Shown here piece by piece: positions 8,318-17,803 of a DNA stretch of 64,000 nt. The first letter of the stretch is position 1. Each line of letters opens with the position of its first letter. Source of the DNA: Desulfopila aestuarii DSM 18488 (GTDB lineage: Bacteria > Desulfobacterota > Desulfobulbia > Desulfobulbales > Desulfocapsaceae); NCBI RefSeq assembly GCF_900143695.1, contig NZ_FRFE01000005.1, positions 62,001-126,000 on the forward strand, in the 5' to 3' direction. The notes beneath the pieces were generated by a model that was not told the DNA's origin, ran no database searches, and was given only the letters and a program-made list of their open reading frames with translations. Position numbers and translations under genes: made by a program.

Positions 8318-10885
8318 ATGAACACATCTCTTAAACTGAAACTTGGCCTATTGGCCTCGGTGGTCGTCCTGACCATCTTCACCATCGTCCCCTCTTTTTA
8401 CTCGTCTACACCGGACTGGTGGAAGAAATACATGGCCCCGGAAGGGTTGCGGTTGGGCCTCGATCTCCAGGGAGGCATGCACCTGGTTTTAAAAGTCAAT
8501 CTGGAAAAGGCCCAGGAAAACACCTTGGAATTTGCCGCCAGCGACTTAAAAGATACACTGGCGGAAAAGTCGATCAGCGCCGTTCGTACACCTTCTACTG
8601 ATCCAGTTGTCGCCATCCTGACCCTGCCCAATACAGGTGCCGTCGAACAAGTTCAATCTCTTATCAGTGACGATTTCCCTGATATCGAGGCCAATGTTGA
8701 GACCAAGGAAGGTGCTTTCCCGAGGATCTTCCTGAAACTCAAGCAAGAGAAGATAGATTTCATCAAGAACCATGCGGTAGATCAGTCGCTGGAGATCATC
8801 CGTAACAGGATTGACCAGTTCGGTGTGGCCGAACCAGTGATTATACGCCAGGGTGTCGACGAAATTGTCGTGCAGCTACCGGGTGTAAAAGACCCTGAGC
8901 GCGCTATGAAACTGCTTGGCGACACAGCACAGCTTGAGTTCAAGATGGTCGGTGACGCGGCAGGGGTGGATCTCCAGAGCCTTATCGCCCAGGCCAAGAC
9001 ATCCGGTCAGTGGCAGGAAGGCGAACCTATCGCCAAACTGAATCGCGCCATGCAGGCAAGCCTGCCTGACAACACCTCCATCCACTTTGAAAAAAATATC
9101 GATCCAACAACAAAGAAGGAAATAGTCACCCCCCTTCTTCTTGAAAACAAGACCCTTATGACCGGCGACATGGTCAAGGATGCCCAGGTACGTATCGGCG
9201 GTACTTTCAATGAACCCTATGTCAGCCTGGATCTTACTGGTCGCGGTGGCAAGGTCTTCGCCAATCTCACAGAGAAAAATGTCGGCCGACGCATGGCCAT
9301 TGTGCTGGACGGCATCGTCCGCTCAGCTCCGGTTATCCGCGAACGGATTCTCGGCGGTTCCGCCCAGATCTCCGGCAGCTTCACCCATGAAGAAGCCTCG
9401 GACCTTGCCATCGTCCTGCGCGTTGGCGCCCTGCCCGCTCCGGTCGATATCATTCAGAACATGACTGTTGGGGCAAGCCTTGGCCAGGATTCTATCAACA
9501 AAGGGCTGACATCCGGCTTTTTCGGAACAATTCTGGTCATCGGCTTTATGCTGATCTATTACCGGCTTGCCGGCGTTATCGCCAATGTGGCAATGTCGCT
9601 CAATATCCTGTTTCTCTTTTCCGGGCTCGCCATCTTAAACGCCACCCTCACCATGCCCGGTATTGCCGGTATCGTTCTTTCCGTCGGCATGGCCGTTGAC
9701 GCCAACATCCTCATCTTTGAGCGGATGCGTGAAGAATACAGTCTCGGCAAATCGGTGCGTTCGAGTATCGATTCCGGTTTTGGCAAAGCATTCTGGACCA
9801 TCATGGACTCCCAGATAACTACACTCATCACGGCCCTGGCGCTGTTCCTGTTCGGAACCGGTCCAATCAAAGGTTTTGCCGTCACCTTGTCGCTGGGTAT
9901 CATTTTCAACCTTTTCACCTCACTTTTCTGTTCACGGCTGATGTTTGATACCGTCAATTCCTTCTCGCCGTTCAAGAAATTGAGCTTCATGCAGATCTTG
10001 GAAAAACCGAACCTTGATTACATGAAGATTAAAAATATCACCTTCGCCGCTTCGGGCGTCATGGTGCTCATTGGCCTTATTGCCTTTATCCAGATTGGTC
10101 GGGGTGCAGCTAACCTCGGTGTCGATTTTTCCGGTGGTTCGCTCCTGCAGTATAAAGCTGCAAAAGAATTCACCATGGCCGAGGTACGAAAAACATTTGA
10201 CAACAGCAATCTTGAAGGCATTGACCTCCAGGAGGTGGAAAATGAAAACCGGCTGATTGTAAAAGTCAAGAAAGATGAGAAAACCGTTGCCAACCTCGAC
10301 GATAGTGTCGGCCAAATCCTCTCAGCCAATCTCGGCGACAAAGGGTTCGTACTGGAAAGTCAGTCAGAAATTGGCTCATCGGTGAGTGCGGTACTGCGTA
10401 ACAAGGCAATTCTTGCTATCGCCCTTTCCATGTTCGGGGTTATCGTCTATCTCGCCTTGCGTTTCGATTTCAGTTTCGGCCTTGCTGCTGCCGCGGCCAC
10501 ATTTCACGATGTTCTTGTTGTTCTCGGTATCTGCTGGATGATGAATGTGGAAATCACTCTCCTGATCGTTACAGCCCTCCTGACGCTTGCTGGTTACTCA
10601 CTCAACGATACCGTGGTCATTTTCGACAGGATCAGGGAAAACAGCCAAAAGAACGAAAACGCCACGCTTACTGCCGTCATCAACGAGAGTGTCAATCAGG
10701 TGTTAGGAAGAACCATTGCCCTGTCACTCACGGTACTGTTATCGCTTCTGGCCCTCTATTTCCTCGGTGGCTCGGTAATCCACGATTTCTCTTTTGCCAT
10801 GCTGGCAGGTGTTATCGTCGGTACCTACTCCTCCATTTTCATTGCCAGCCCACTGCTGACAGTGTTACGTAAAACCCAGAAGTAA
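8318..10885 (+). CDS. secDF: fused protein translocase subunit SecDF
   Basis: 855 residues. SecD and SecF joined in one polypeptide; together they use the proton motive force to assist SecYEG-driven export. The SecD half has an N-terminal helix (about 9-27), the motif GLDLQGGMHL near residue 47, a large periplasmic P1 domain and the helix-4 motif VGMAVDANILIFERMREE near 455. The SecF half starts around residue 560 and carries GVDFSGGSLLQ near 606 and LNDTVVIFDRIRE near 763. Most Gram-negative bacteria have separate secD and secF, so the fusion is noteworthy. No yajC lies upstream. The YkgJ gene follows 19 nt later. Confidence 0.95.
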   Translation: MNTSLKLKLGLLASVVVLTIFTIVPSFYSSTPDWWKKYMAPEGLRLGLDLQGGMHLVLKVNLEKAQENTLEFAASDLKDTLAEKSISAVRTPSTDPVVAILTLPNTGAVEQVQSLISDDFPDIEANVETKEGAFPRIFLKLKQEKIDFIKNHAVDQSLEIIRNRIDQFGVAEPVIIRQGVDEIVVQLPGVKDPERAMKLLGDTAQLEFKMVGDAAGVDLQSLIAQAKTSGQWQEGEPIAKLNRAMQASLPDNTSIHFEKNIDPTTKKEIVTPLLLENKTLMTGDMVKDAQVRIGGTFNEPYVSLDLTGRGGKVFANLTEKNVGRRMAIVLDGIVRSAPVIRERILGGSAQISGSFTHEEASDLAIVLRVGALPAPVDIIQNMTVGASLGQDSINKGLTSGFFGTILVIGFMLIYYRLAGVIANVAMSLNILFLFSGLAILNATLTMPGIAGIVLSVGMAVDANILIFERMREEYSLGKSVRSSIDSGFGKAFWTIMDSQITTLITALALFLFGTGPIKGFAVTLSLGIIFNLFTSLFCSRLMFDTVNSFSPFKKLSFMQILEKPNLDYMKIKNITFAASGVMVLIGLIAFIQIGRGAANLGVDFSGGSLLQYKAAKEFTMAEVRKTFDNSNLEGIDLQEVENENRLIVKVKKDEKTVANLDDSVGQILSANLGDKGFVLESQSEIGSSVSAVLRNKAILAIALSMFGVIVYLALRFDFSFGLAAAAATFHDVLVVLGICWMMNVEITLLIVTALLTLAGYSLNDTVVIFDRIRENSQKNENATLTAVINESVNQVLGRTIALSLTVLLSLLALYFLGGSVIHDFSFAMLAGVIVGTYSSIFIASPLLTVLRKTQK

Positions 10886-10904
10886 AAAAGAAAGGCAACA
10901 GAAT

Positions 10905-11666
10905 ATGATTCGTTCGCAATTCCCGGAAGCGGTGTATCGCCTTAAACCGGATGATGAATATAATTTTGATTGTCATCCGGGGGTGCCCTGCTTCACCGAA
11001 TGCTGCAGAATGCTTGAATTGGCCCTAACCCCCTATGATGTACTCCGCCTTCGCAAAGGTACCGGTCTTACCTCTCAGGAGTTAAATGACCGCTACATCA
11101 TCGAGGAACGTGGAGAACAGGACATGTTCCCCAAATATTATCTCACCATGATTGATGATGGCAGGGCGAGTTGCGCCTTTGTCGATAAAAACGGTTGCCA
11201 GATCTACGAACACCGGCCCGGCGCATGCCGGGCCTACCCCTTAGGCCGGGCGGCGGTGAAAACCAGAAGCGGTGAACTGAATCAGCATTTCGTGCTATTA
11301 AAGGAAACCCACTGCAAAGGATTTGCCGAACCATGCAAGCAGACGCCACTCAGCTATTCGAAGCAACAGGGCCTGATTGCGTATAACAACTACAACGACG
11401 CCCTTGCAGCACTTATTCAGCATGAGAACATCAGAAAAGGGCTGTTTATGCCCTCAGATGAACAATTGCGTCTTTACACCCTTGCACTCTATAATCTCGA
11501 CGTCTTTCGGGCCGACATCGTCAGCGGCGCGATTGCAGTTGGGGACTACCCTGAAGAAATCCTCCATGACGATGAGGCACTGCTGCTTTTCAGTATATCC
11601 TGGCTCCAGGAACAGTATTTTTCTGATCCGTCCAAATCAGACGACATCAACACATCTGTTACGTGA
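10905..11666 (+). CDS. YkgJ-type cysteine-cluster protein
   Basis: 253 residues, probably cytoplasmic. The N-terminal domain has the CxxC-rich pattern of the YkgJ/UPF0153 family: CHPGVPCFTECCRM early on and later CAFVDKNGCQIYEHRPGACRAYPL. These cysteines are thought to bind Zn or an Fe-S cluster; no reaction is known for the family. The roughly 120-residue C-terminal extension is helical and matches nothing I recognise. It lies 19 nt downstream of secDF with no terminator between and overlaps the HAD gene by 4 nt if that gene uses its GTG. Confidence 0.85.
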   Translation: MIRSQFPEAVYRLKPDDEYNFDCHPGVPCFTECCRMLELALTPYDVLRLRKGTGLTSQELNDRYIIEERGEQDMFPKYYLTMIDDGRASCAFVDKNGCQIYEHRPGACRAYPLGRAAVKTRSGELNQHFVLLKETHCKGFAEPCKQTPLSYSKQQGLIAYNNYNDALAALIQHENIRKGLFMPSDEQLRLYTLALYNLDVFRADIVSGAIAVGDYPEEILHDDEALLLFSISWLQEQYFSDPSKSDDINTSVT

Positions 11667-11680
11667 TCGGACTATTGCCA

Positions 11681-12310
11681 ATGCTCAAGACTATTATCTT
11701 TGACTGCGATGGTGTTATGTTTGACTCACGCAACGCCAACATTCACTATTATAATTTTCTCCTGCAAAATTTTGGCTGCACGACAATGGATGAGGCGGAA
11801 ATCGATTATGTCCACGTTCATAACGTCTATGACTCGGTCAGCCATATATTTCGCAACTATCCCGCGCAAAGTCTGGACGAGGTGCACGAGTTCAGGAAAA
11901 GCCACAGCTACCTCCCGTTTCTGCGCTATATGAAAATGGAGCCTGACCTCAAGCAATTTCTTGAGGCAACCCATAGCCGTTTCAACTTGGCCATCGCCAC
12001 AAACAGAACAGACACGATGCTGCCTCTGTTGGCAGAATTTGGTCTCTCCGACTATTTCGGAAAAGTCATGACAGCCGACAATTCCAGAAGACCCAAACCG
12101 GCCGCCGACCCGCTCATTGAGATTACCGAATTTTACAACTGCACGGTTGCAGAGTCGATTTATATCGGTGATTCATATATTGATGAAGAAACTGCCGGGA
12201 ATTGCGGAATGCGACTCATCGCCTTCAAAAACAAGCAATTGAATGCGACCTACCATGTGGACTGCTTTTTGAAAATCCTCGACCTGCCCCCATTCACCGG
12301 GACCTTTTAA
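11681..12310 (+). CDS. HAD-family hydrolase (phosphoglycolate-phosphatase-like)
   Basis: 209 residues from the ATG at 11681. Motif I is FDCDGVMFDS (nucleophile Asp8 and Asp10), with a helical cap, motif II IATNRTD, motif III Lys in RRPKPAADP and motif IV IGDSYIDEETA, as in the Gph/PGMB group. Substrate cannot be predicted. A GTG at 11663 would overlap the YkgJ stop (GTGA) and add six residues; the ATG is preferred because it places motif I at the usual distance. The stop overlaps the stop of the converging CNBD gene by 4 bases. Confidence 0.85.
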   Translation: MLKTIIFDCDGVMFDSRNANIHYYNFLLQNFGCTTMDEAEIDYVHVHNVYDSVSHIFRNYPAQSLDEVHEFRKSHSYLPFLRYMKMEPDLKQFLEATHSRFNLAIATNRTDTMLPLLAEFGLSDYFGKVMTADNSRRPKPAADPLIEITEFYNCTVAESIYIGDSYIDEETAGNCGMRLIAFKNKQLNATYHVDCFLKILDLPPFTGTF

Positions 12311-13404
12311 TCATCGGAAAAATCACCCGCGTTTGCAGGATCATCCTCATCGACCCTCCTGACGCCTTCCATCAAAAGCCCCATGAAATCGCCAATTTCT
12401 TCGGCTGACATCTCTGCAGCCGAAATCCCGGAAGTAAATCGATAATAGCCTTCCTTCTCAGCCAGGATCGCAAAAATAGCTTTTTCACCCTGTTCCCCCC
12501 TATACTTCGCGTTGACGATGCCGCCCTCCCGAAAAGCTACGCGGGCTTTGCCACTGGCAAGATCAAGCTCCAGCACCCCAGTCTTCTGGTGCATATGGAA
12601 CACCTGGAAGAGTTCTGCAGGCAGGACATCGGCCACTCTGCCACTCATGGCATTCTCGAAATCACGAACCCGCATCATGTTGATCTGCTGCAACCGATCC
12701 GCCAGCAGCCTCGCCATAAATACCTGTACGGAAGTGCTGCTGCTGAGGAGTTTACTGAAATCATCAGCCCGAATTGCGAGCACTGTTGCATCCTCAAGCG
12801 CTTTGATGGAAGCAACGGCAGGACCAGCTCCGAGATAGCTCATCTCGCCAAACAATTCCCCCGCACCAAGCGTCGCTATTTTTTGATGATTATTCTCAAC
12901 GGCAAAAGAGCCAGTCAAGGCAAGATATACGTTAGGGTTAGGTTCCCCCTGATGTACCAGCACCTTGTCTCGTGGAACCTGAACTTCCTGAAATTTCCGG
13001 ATGACGAGCTCAATCTTCTCTGCGGGAATGGAATTTAAAAAAGGGCTTTCCACTGTCTGACCGTGAACCTCCTGCATAACCGAACGGATCCTTGCTTCAA
13101 TCCTTGCTGTTTTCGATTCAGTCCCCGCCTTGTCATGTTCCCCATCTATTAAATTGAATTTGATGAGACCGGTACAGCCACTACAACTGTAATTTTTTGC
13201 CTTGGCCTGAGCGTTTTTCTCCGGCTGTTTCAAGAGCTCAAAGAGCAGTTGAGTCATATCCCGCACGAGAATTAGGCAAACCTCTTTCCCTTCAGGACAG
13301 GAAAAGGTCCGGTCTGTGAGTTCCATTTGCTCCCCTTTCTCGTAGAGGGGACAATTGATTTTCTCAGCGATTGTGAAAACCGCTCTAAATTTTGTGGATG
13401 CCAT
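12307..13404 (-). CDS. cyclic-nucleotide-binding-like / DUF4388 protein
   Basis: 365 residues from the ATG at 13404. The N-terminal 75 residues contain six Cys, including CSGCTG, possibly a metal site. A CRP-type cyclic-nucleotide-binding domain follows (VHQGEPNPNVYLALTGSF, then GELFGEMSYLG), but the phosphate cassette reads GPAVASIKA without the Arg that normally contacts the cyclic nucleotide phosphate. The C-terminal third is a DUF4388 (PATAN-like) domain beginning SGRVADVLPAELFQVFHM, and there is no DNA-binding helix-turn-helix. It is therefore a signalling protein rather than a transcription factor; the ligand may not be cAMP. A TTG at 13440 could extend it. Confidence 0.8.
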   Translation of the reverse strand: MASTKFRAVFTIAEKINCPLYEKGEQMELTDRTFSCPEGKEVCLILVRDMTQLLFELLKQPEKNAQAKAKNYSCSGCTGLIKFNLIDGEHDKAGTESKTARIEARIRSVMQEVHGQTVESPFLNSIPAEKIELVIRKFQEVQVPRDKVLVHQGEPNPNVYLALTGSFAVENNHQKIATLGAGELFGEMSYLGAGPAVASIKALEDATVLAIRADDFSKLLSSSTSVQVFMARLLADRLQQINMMRVRDFENAMSGRVADVLPAELFQVFHMHQKTGVLELDLASGKARVAFREGGIVNAKYRGEQGEKAIFAILAEKEGYYRFTSGISAAEMSAEEIGDFMGLLMEGVRRVDEDDPANAGDFSDD

Positions 13405-13651
13405 AATTAACAGTTCACCAACAGAAAGGATACCTGTCAAGAAAAAGATAGGCTTACATCAGGTCTTTATACGACAAATGGAGCGTATTCCATCCGAAAT
13501 TACCTGTTCGCCAGCATTTTTCACCATTTTCGACAGGTTCTCAGAACCCTAAGGAAATACTCTAACTCTGCATTTTGTTTTGGAGTTCAGCTCCCGAAGT
13601 TGATATAGTAGTGTACAAACTCTTCATCTTAACTTGATCTATACTGAAATC

Positions 13652-16291
13652 ATGAGCTTAGACAGCCAGGAACTCAGAAGGATTTTCTCGGAAATTCAAG
13701 CTGAGTTTTTTAATAAACGCGATATAGAGATTCATCCGGTATCAGGCGATCCGCCAAGCCAGTATGAAGTGATCTATCATATACCTTGTACCATCCAGGA
13801 TGAACAGGGTAATGTTATCATGGGCTCCAGTCATACCGTTCTCATCTCTATCCCTTTTGGTTTCCCTCATTTCCCACCTAGTTGTAAACCAAAAACAGCA
13901 GTCTTCCATCCTGATTTCGACAGCGCTGCCATCAGTCTTGCCGATTTCTGGAATAGGGATCGAACTCTTCCCGAGTTAATAAACCATATCGGCGATATGC
14001 TGTCAGGGCGGATCTATTCGACGGATAATGCTTTCAATGAGGACGCAGCGCTCTGGTTTCGTCAAAATACCAACCAGTTGCCTTTTCGTAAAGAAGCACC
14101 ATCGACACAACAAGCCCCTCCGGAACGACCAGATGATACAAGTGAATCTGAGCCACTGCTCGAATTTGATGATACCTTTGATTTTGATGATGCAGAGGAG
14201 CAACAACAGCCAAGCGATTTCAACGATATTCCGGAATCACCAGGCGAACCGACAATCAATCTCACCATAGAACCGGAAGAGGAGAGTCCTGCTGAAATAA
14301 GTACCATGGAAGAGCATGACTTCATGGACGACTTCCAGTTCTCCCACGATATCCCCGAAGCTCCCGTATCATCAGCGGCTCTACCGGGATTATCCGGAGG
14401 CAGGATTGACACCGACAAGCTCAAACATCTGGCCAACCGAAGAAATTTCTGTCAGCTGGATACCGAACTCACCGCAATTCCCACCGACAACGATTTTCCT
14501 GAGCGTCAGGACCTTTTCGAAAAAACAGCAACAGCCCTGGCGCGTGCGCAAAAGCTTTATACAGAAGCTGAAGAATATGAAAATCAGGGCTTGGCTGATA
14601 AAGCTCTGGAATGCTTCAAAGCCGTTGAAAACCTGGTGGCGGACTACCCAAATATCAGGGCTGATATCTCGCGTGCCGAAAATGCCACTGAAATGCTGCA
14701 AGATATTCATGAGCCTACGAACGGTCGGAAGAAAGGTCGTAAGAATGGTCAAAGCCCCGACAAATCCACTCCTGCTAAACGTAAAAAATCCAAGAATACC
14801 TTAGAAACAACCGAAGAGTTACTGGAAGAGGAAAAGAAAACTGTACCCAAGAAGATTCGCCGTCCAGTCAATATACTCCCATACATTGTGGTAGGCGGCC
14901 TACTGGCAGTGCTGGCCCCCCTTACCTATTTTTATTTTACATTAAACAGTCGACTCACTGAGGCCAGGCAGCTCTTTTCTGAATGTACAACCAGTTTTGC
15001 AGCCAAGGATTTTCAAGCCGCCGAGAAAGCTTGCGCCGCCTCCATGTCCACCAGCAAAAATATTTATCTTATCCACCAGACAGCCATCACCGAATTACAA
15101 ACTGGCATTCGGGGTATCCTGGATTCTGAGGAAATGCAGCAAGGGTTGCTGGGAAAAGTGCTTTATAATGAGAAATATGTTCCCAAATCGACCCTCTCAG
15201 CCCACCAGTCGTTACAGGAGTTCCTCGATCAGGGAAAAGGATTTCTCGAGACCTCTGCCTGGGACCAGGCTGCAGCCAGTTTCCAGAAGGCTCTGGAATT
15301 GTCCCGCCAGATCGAGGATTTCAGTCCTGATGAGCGCATGAGTATCGAACAGAATCTGAACTATGCGGCGTTCAGGTCCATGCTTAACGTGGCCGAGACG
15401 CAAGTTGATGGTGAAGAATGGCAAACTGCTACCGCCACCTTAACCGAGCTGCAGGGCCAGATAAGTAAACTTTCCCCACGGCAACAAGCTGAATATCGTG
15501 AATATGTCGATACCCTGCTCGCCAAAAGTCGCTTTACCTCGCTTAAGGAACAAGCCGATTCTCTCTTTTCCAGATCTGACTGGGCCGGTGCAGTAACACT
15601 TTTCCAGAAGGCTGTTGAAGCAGGGCGAACTCTTTCGGAGAAAGAAAACAGTGAACTGGCCGGCATAAAAGCCAATATCAGTCGTGCCGAGTTGTACTCA
15701 ACCATCAACGCCGGCAACAGCGCCTTTTCCGGCGGCCGTTGGGATGAAGCTATCGAAAAATACACCGAGGCAATTGGGATTCTCAACGCAAACACCAAAA
15801 TCCTCGATCCTGCAGAAATTGAACAAAGCCGCAAAAAACTCGATCGTATAATCCTCCAGTCTGCAATTATCCGCGATCGCCAGACCGCTGACAGAAATAA
15901 GGCCAACGGCAAAACAGCTGAAACACAAACTTACTTGCTGAAGGTTATCAAAACAATACAATCAAGTGCGTTTGCCAACGATCCAGAGTTCCAGGAAATT
16001 ATCACAGAGACAAAAAAAGCTCAGGACGAACTGAAGGAGACTATCTTTGTCGAAGAGCGACAAACCTATCTGGTCGACAATTACATCCGGCTTTTCATGG
16101 AGAATTATCCTGCTGCCGCACCGGAAACACTCAGCAACCCATCTGCCAGTTTTGTGAAACGGTTAGGACGACTTTACCTTTTCAAGCTCCAATGTACTGA
16201 ATCCGGACGCGGCCGACCGCTTAATCTGATCATGTTCTACACATATGATCCGGACAGCAAGCGCTGGCATTTTCACAACCTTGAGAGTTGA
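13652..16291 (+). CDS. membrane protein with ubiquitin-E2-like domain and TPR-like region
   Basis: 879 residues from the ATG at 13652. Residues about 1-150 resemble a ubiquitin-conjugating (E2/UBC) fold: IPFGFPHFPPSCKPK, then HPD at 86-88, ISLADFW, a helix TLPELINHIGDML, and DNAFNEDAALWFRQN like the DPLNPEAA..Y end of E2 proteins. The position of the catalytic Cys is Ser95. Next come an acidic, Pro/Gln-rich linker (about 155-255), a short helical repeat segment, a Lys-rich stretch and one membrane helix (about 408-430, IVVGGLLAVLAPLTYFYF). The C-terminal half is TPR-like helical repeats ending in a small mixed domain. Topology suggests the E2-like part is cytoplasmic and the repeats are periplasmic. 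Function unknown; possibly a non-catalytic E2-variant scaffold. Confidence 0.75.
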   Translation: MSLDSQELRRIFSEIQAEFFNKRDIEIHPVSGDPPSQYEVIYHIPCTIQDEQGNVIMGSSHTVLISIPFGFPHFPPSCKPKTAVFHPDFDSAAISLADFWNRDRTLPELINHIGDMLSGRIYSTDNAFNEDAALWFRQNTNQLPFRKEAPSTQQAPPERPDDTSESEPLLEFDDTFDFDDAEEQQQPSDFNDIPESPGEPTINLTIEPEEESPAEISTMEEHDFMDDFQFSHDIPEAPVSSAALPGLSGGRIDTDKLKHLANRRNFCQLDTELTAIPTDNDFPERQDLFEKTATALARAQKLYTEAEEYENQGLADKALECFKAVENLVADYPNIRADISRAENATEMLQDIHEPTNGRKKGRKNGQSPDKSTPAKRKKSKNTLETTEELLEEEKKTVPKKIRRPVNILPYIVVGGLLAVLAPLTYFYFTLNSRLTEARQLFSECTTSFAAKDFQAAEKACAASMSTSKNIYLIHQTAITELQTGIRGILDSEEMQQGLLGKVLYNEKYVPKSTLSAHQSLQEFLDQGKGFLETSAWDQAAASFQKALELSRQIEDFSPDERMSIEQNLNYAAFRSMLNVAETQVDGEEWQTATATLTELQGQISKLSPRQQAEYREYVDTLLAKSRFTSLKEQADSLFSRSDWAGAVTLFQKAVEAGRTLSEKENSELAGIKANISRAELYSTINAGNSAFSGGRWDEAIEKYTEAIGILNANTKILDPAEIEQSRKKLDRIILQSAIIRDRQTADRNKANGKTAETQTYLLKVIKTIQSSAFANDPEFQEIITETKKAQDELKETIFVEERQTYLVDNYIRLFMENYPAAAPETLSNPSASFVKRLGRLYLFKLQCTESGRGRPLNLIMFYTYDPDSKRWHFHNLES

Positions 16292-16403
16292 TAAACGAGC
16301 GCCGTGACAAAATGCTCTATCAAGCAACCAACGAAGCACCATAATGTATTCTACCGGCAACTGGCACCGTTATCATTTTCCCGGGTTTCGGCGAATTCTT
16401 TGC

Positions 16404-17375
16404 TTACAGCAGGAAGCGGAATTCCCCCTTTCCAAGAAGTTCGTGAAGGTGCAGAATACCCACCAGCCGATGCTCACCATCAACAATAGGTAGCACTGTT
16501 ATCTCGTGGCGCTGCATGATACTGAGGGCATCAGCAGCGAGTGCATCCTTACCGATGGTGACCGGGTCCCTGGTCATGATTTTGCCAGCAAGGCAATCGG
16601 CGATGGATACAGACTCTGCCATAAGTCTTCTAACATCACCATCCGTTATAATGCCCCTCACTATTCCAGCTTCATCAACCACCAGAACCGCACCAAGATT
16701 CTTCTCGTTCAACACCTTAATAGCAGTCGCTGCAGGCTCCATATCGTTAATCGCCGGAACATCTCCACCGGTCAGCATCACCTCTTCGACTCTGACCTTT
16801 AAGCGCTGTCCGAGACTGCCTCCCGGATGGTTGTGACGGAAATCCTCAGCCTGGAAATTTCTTCTATTTAAGAGCACCACTGACAACGCATCGCCCATGG
16901 CAACTGTAGCAGTAGTGGAAGCTGTTGGAGCAAGGCCAAGTGGACACGCTTCCCGTGGTACTCTTATATTCAGCACCACATCAGCTGCGGCGGCTAAAGT
17001 TGAATGAGCACCGCCGGTCATGGCAATAATAGTGTTGCCTCTGCGTTTGAGTGAGTCCAGTAGTCCATTCAATTCTGGTGTTTCTCCGGAATATGAGATG
17101 GCGATAACCACATCCGAAGCCATCACCATCCCAAGATCGCCATGCAACGCCTCAACAGGATGCAGAAAAAACGATGGGGTACCAGTGCTATTAAGCGTCG
17201 CGGAGATCTTCTGCCCGATGAGCCCGGATTTACCGATACCAGTAATAACCAGTCGGCTAGGACAGGCCAAGATCAAATCTACGGCCCTTACAAATTCTTC
17301 ACCAATATTTTCACGCACGGCCTTTAGGCCCTGCTCTTCTATCTCCAGCACCTTGCGTGCTTCTACAATGGACAT
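16404..17375 (-). CDS. kdsD: arabinose-5-phosphate isomerase (KdsD/KpsF/GutQ)
   Basis: 323 residues. Converts ribulose-5-phosphate to arabinose-5-phosphate for Kdo and lipopolysaccharide synthesis. An N-terminal SIS domain carries ITGIGKSGLIGQKI, FFLHPVEALHGDLGM and ISYSGETPELN; the RNFQAEDFRHNHPGGSLGQRL segment that follows is a family hallmark, and a CBS pair covers the last 120 residues. Length fits KdsD. Neighbours are unrelated; no kdsA, kdsB or kdsC is adjacent. Confidence 0.94.
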   Translation of the reverse strand: MSIVEARKVLEIEEQGLKAVRENIGEEFVRAVDLILACPSRLVITGIGKSGLIGQKISATLNSTGTPSFFLHPVEALHGDLGMVMASDVVIAISYSGETPELNGLLDSLKRRGNTIIAMTGGAHSTLAAAADVVLNIRVPREACPLGLAPTASTTATVAMGDALSVVLLNRRNFQAEDFRHNHPGGSLGQRLKVRVEEVMLTGGDVPAINDMEPAATAIKVLNEKNLGAVLVVDEAGIVRGIITDGDVRRLMAESVSIADCLAGKIMTRDPVTIGKDALAADALSIMQRHEITVLPIVDGEHRLVGILHLHELLGKGEFRFLL

Positions 17376-17803
17376 CTCGATTAATTTCCTTCAGATAATT
17401 AAAGTATATTTTCACCCTGCAGAGCTATGCCGACGGCAAACCTGGTAGCAGGGGTAATAATTTATTACTACGACGGTATGGAGGTTGACTGAGAGACGAT
17501 ATTTCAACATTCCAACATGGGTTTCAAGCACTTTCGACCGAGGTAAGGTCATTACACCATTACCATCGCTTTCAATTCATGGGCGATCATTGCTTCACCA
17601 TGTTTTTTTATACACTTTTAGTTCGTATATGCTATATAATGTGATGTTAAACTGCAGGTTATTCTGTTATTCGAATGCGTCGAGCAGTCATAACATACAT
17701 ATAACGTTTTTGCTCTTTTTCCTTTTCTCAACATGGTCTGCAATAGCCAAACTATCGTCTTTTGCCGTCGTGTTCTCATTATTTACCATTGTGGAGATCA
17801 TCC
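17376..17803. other. intergenic region between divergent kdsD and metK
   Basis: 428 bases without a gene. It contains a perfect dyad GTAATAA-T-TTATTAC at 17454-17468 and a TATAAT at 17635-17640 that could be a metK -10, although no good -35 accompanies it. I looked for SAM-I/II and SAH riboswitch cores because metK and ahcY follow, and found none. Confidence 0.5.
17454..17468. repeat. perfect 7-bp AT-rich dyad
   Basis: GTAATAA, one T, TTATTAC. It lies in the divergent kdsD/metK region, about 80 bp upstream of kdsD and 335 bp upstream of metK. Size and symmetry suit a dimeric regulator, but the sequence is AT-rich and may be chance. Confidence 0.3.

Noticed and set aside
17376-17803. Possible SAM or SAH riboswitch upstream of metK-ahcY
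   Set aside because: Expected from gene context, but none of the conserved cores or the GC-rich paired arms could be found by eye.
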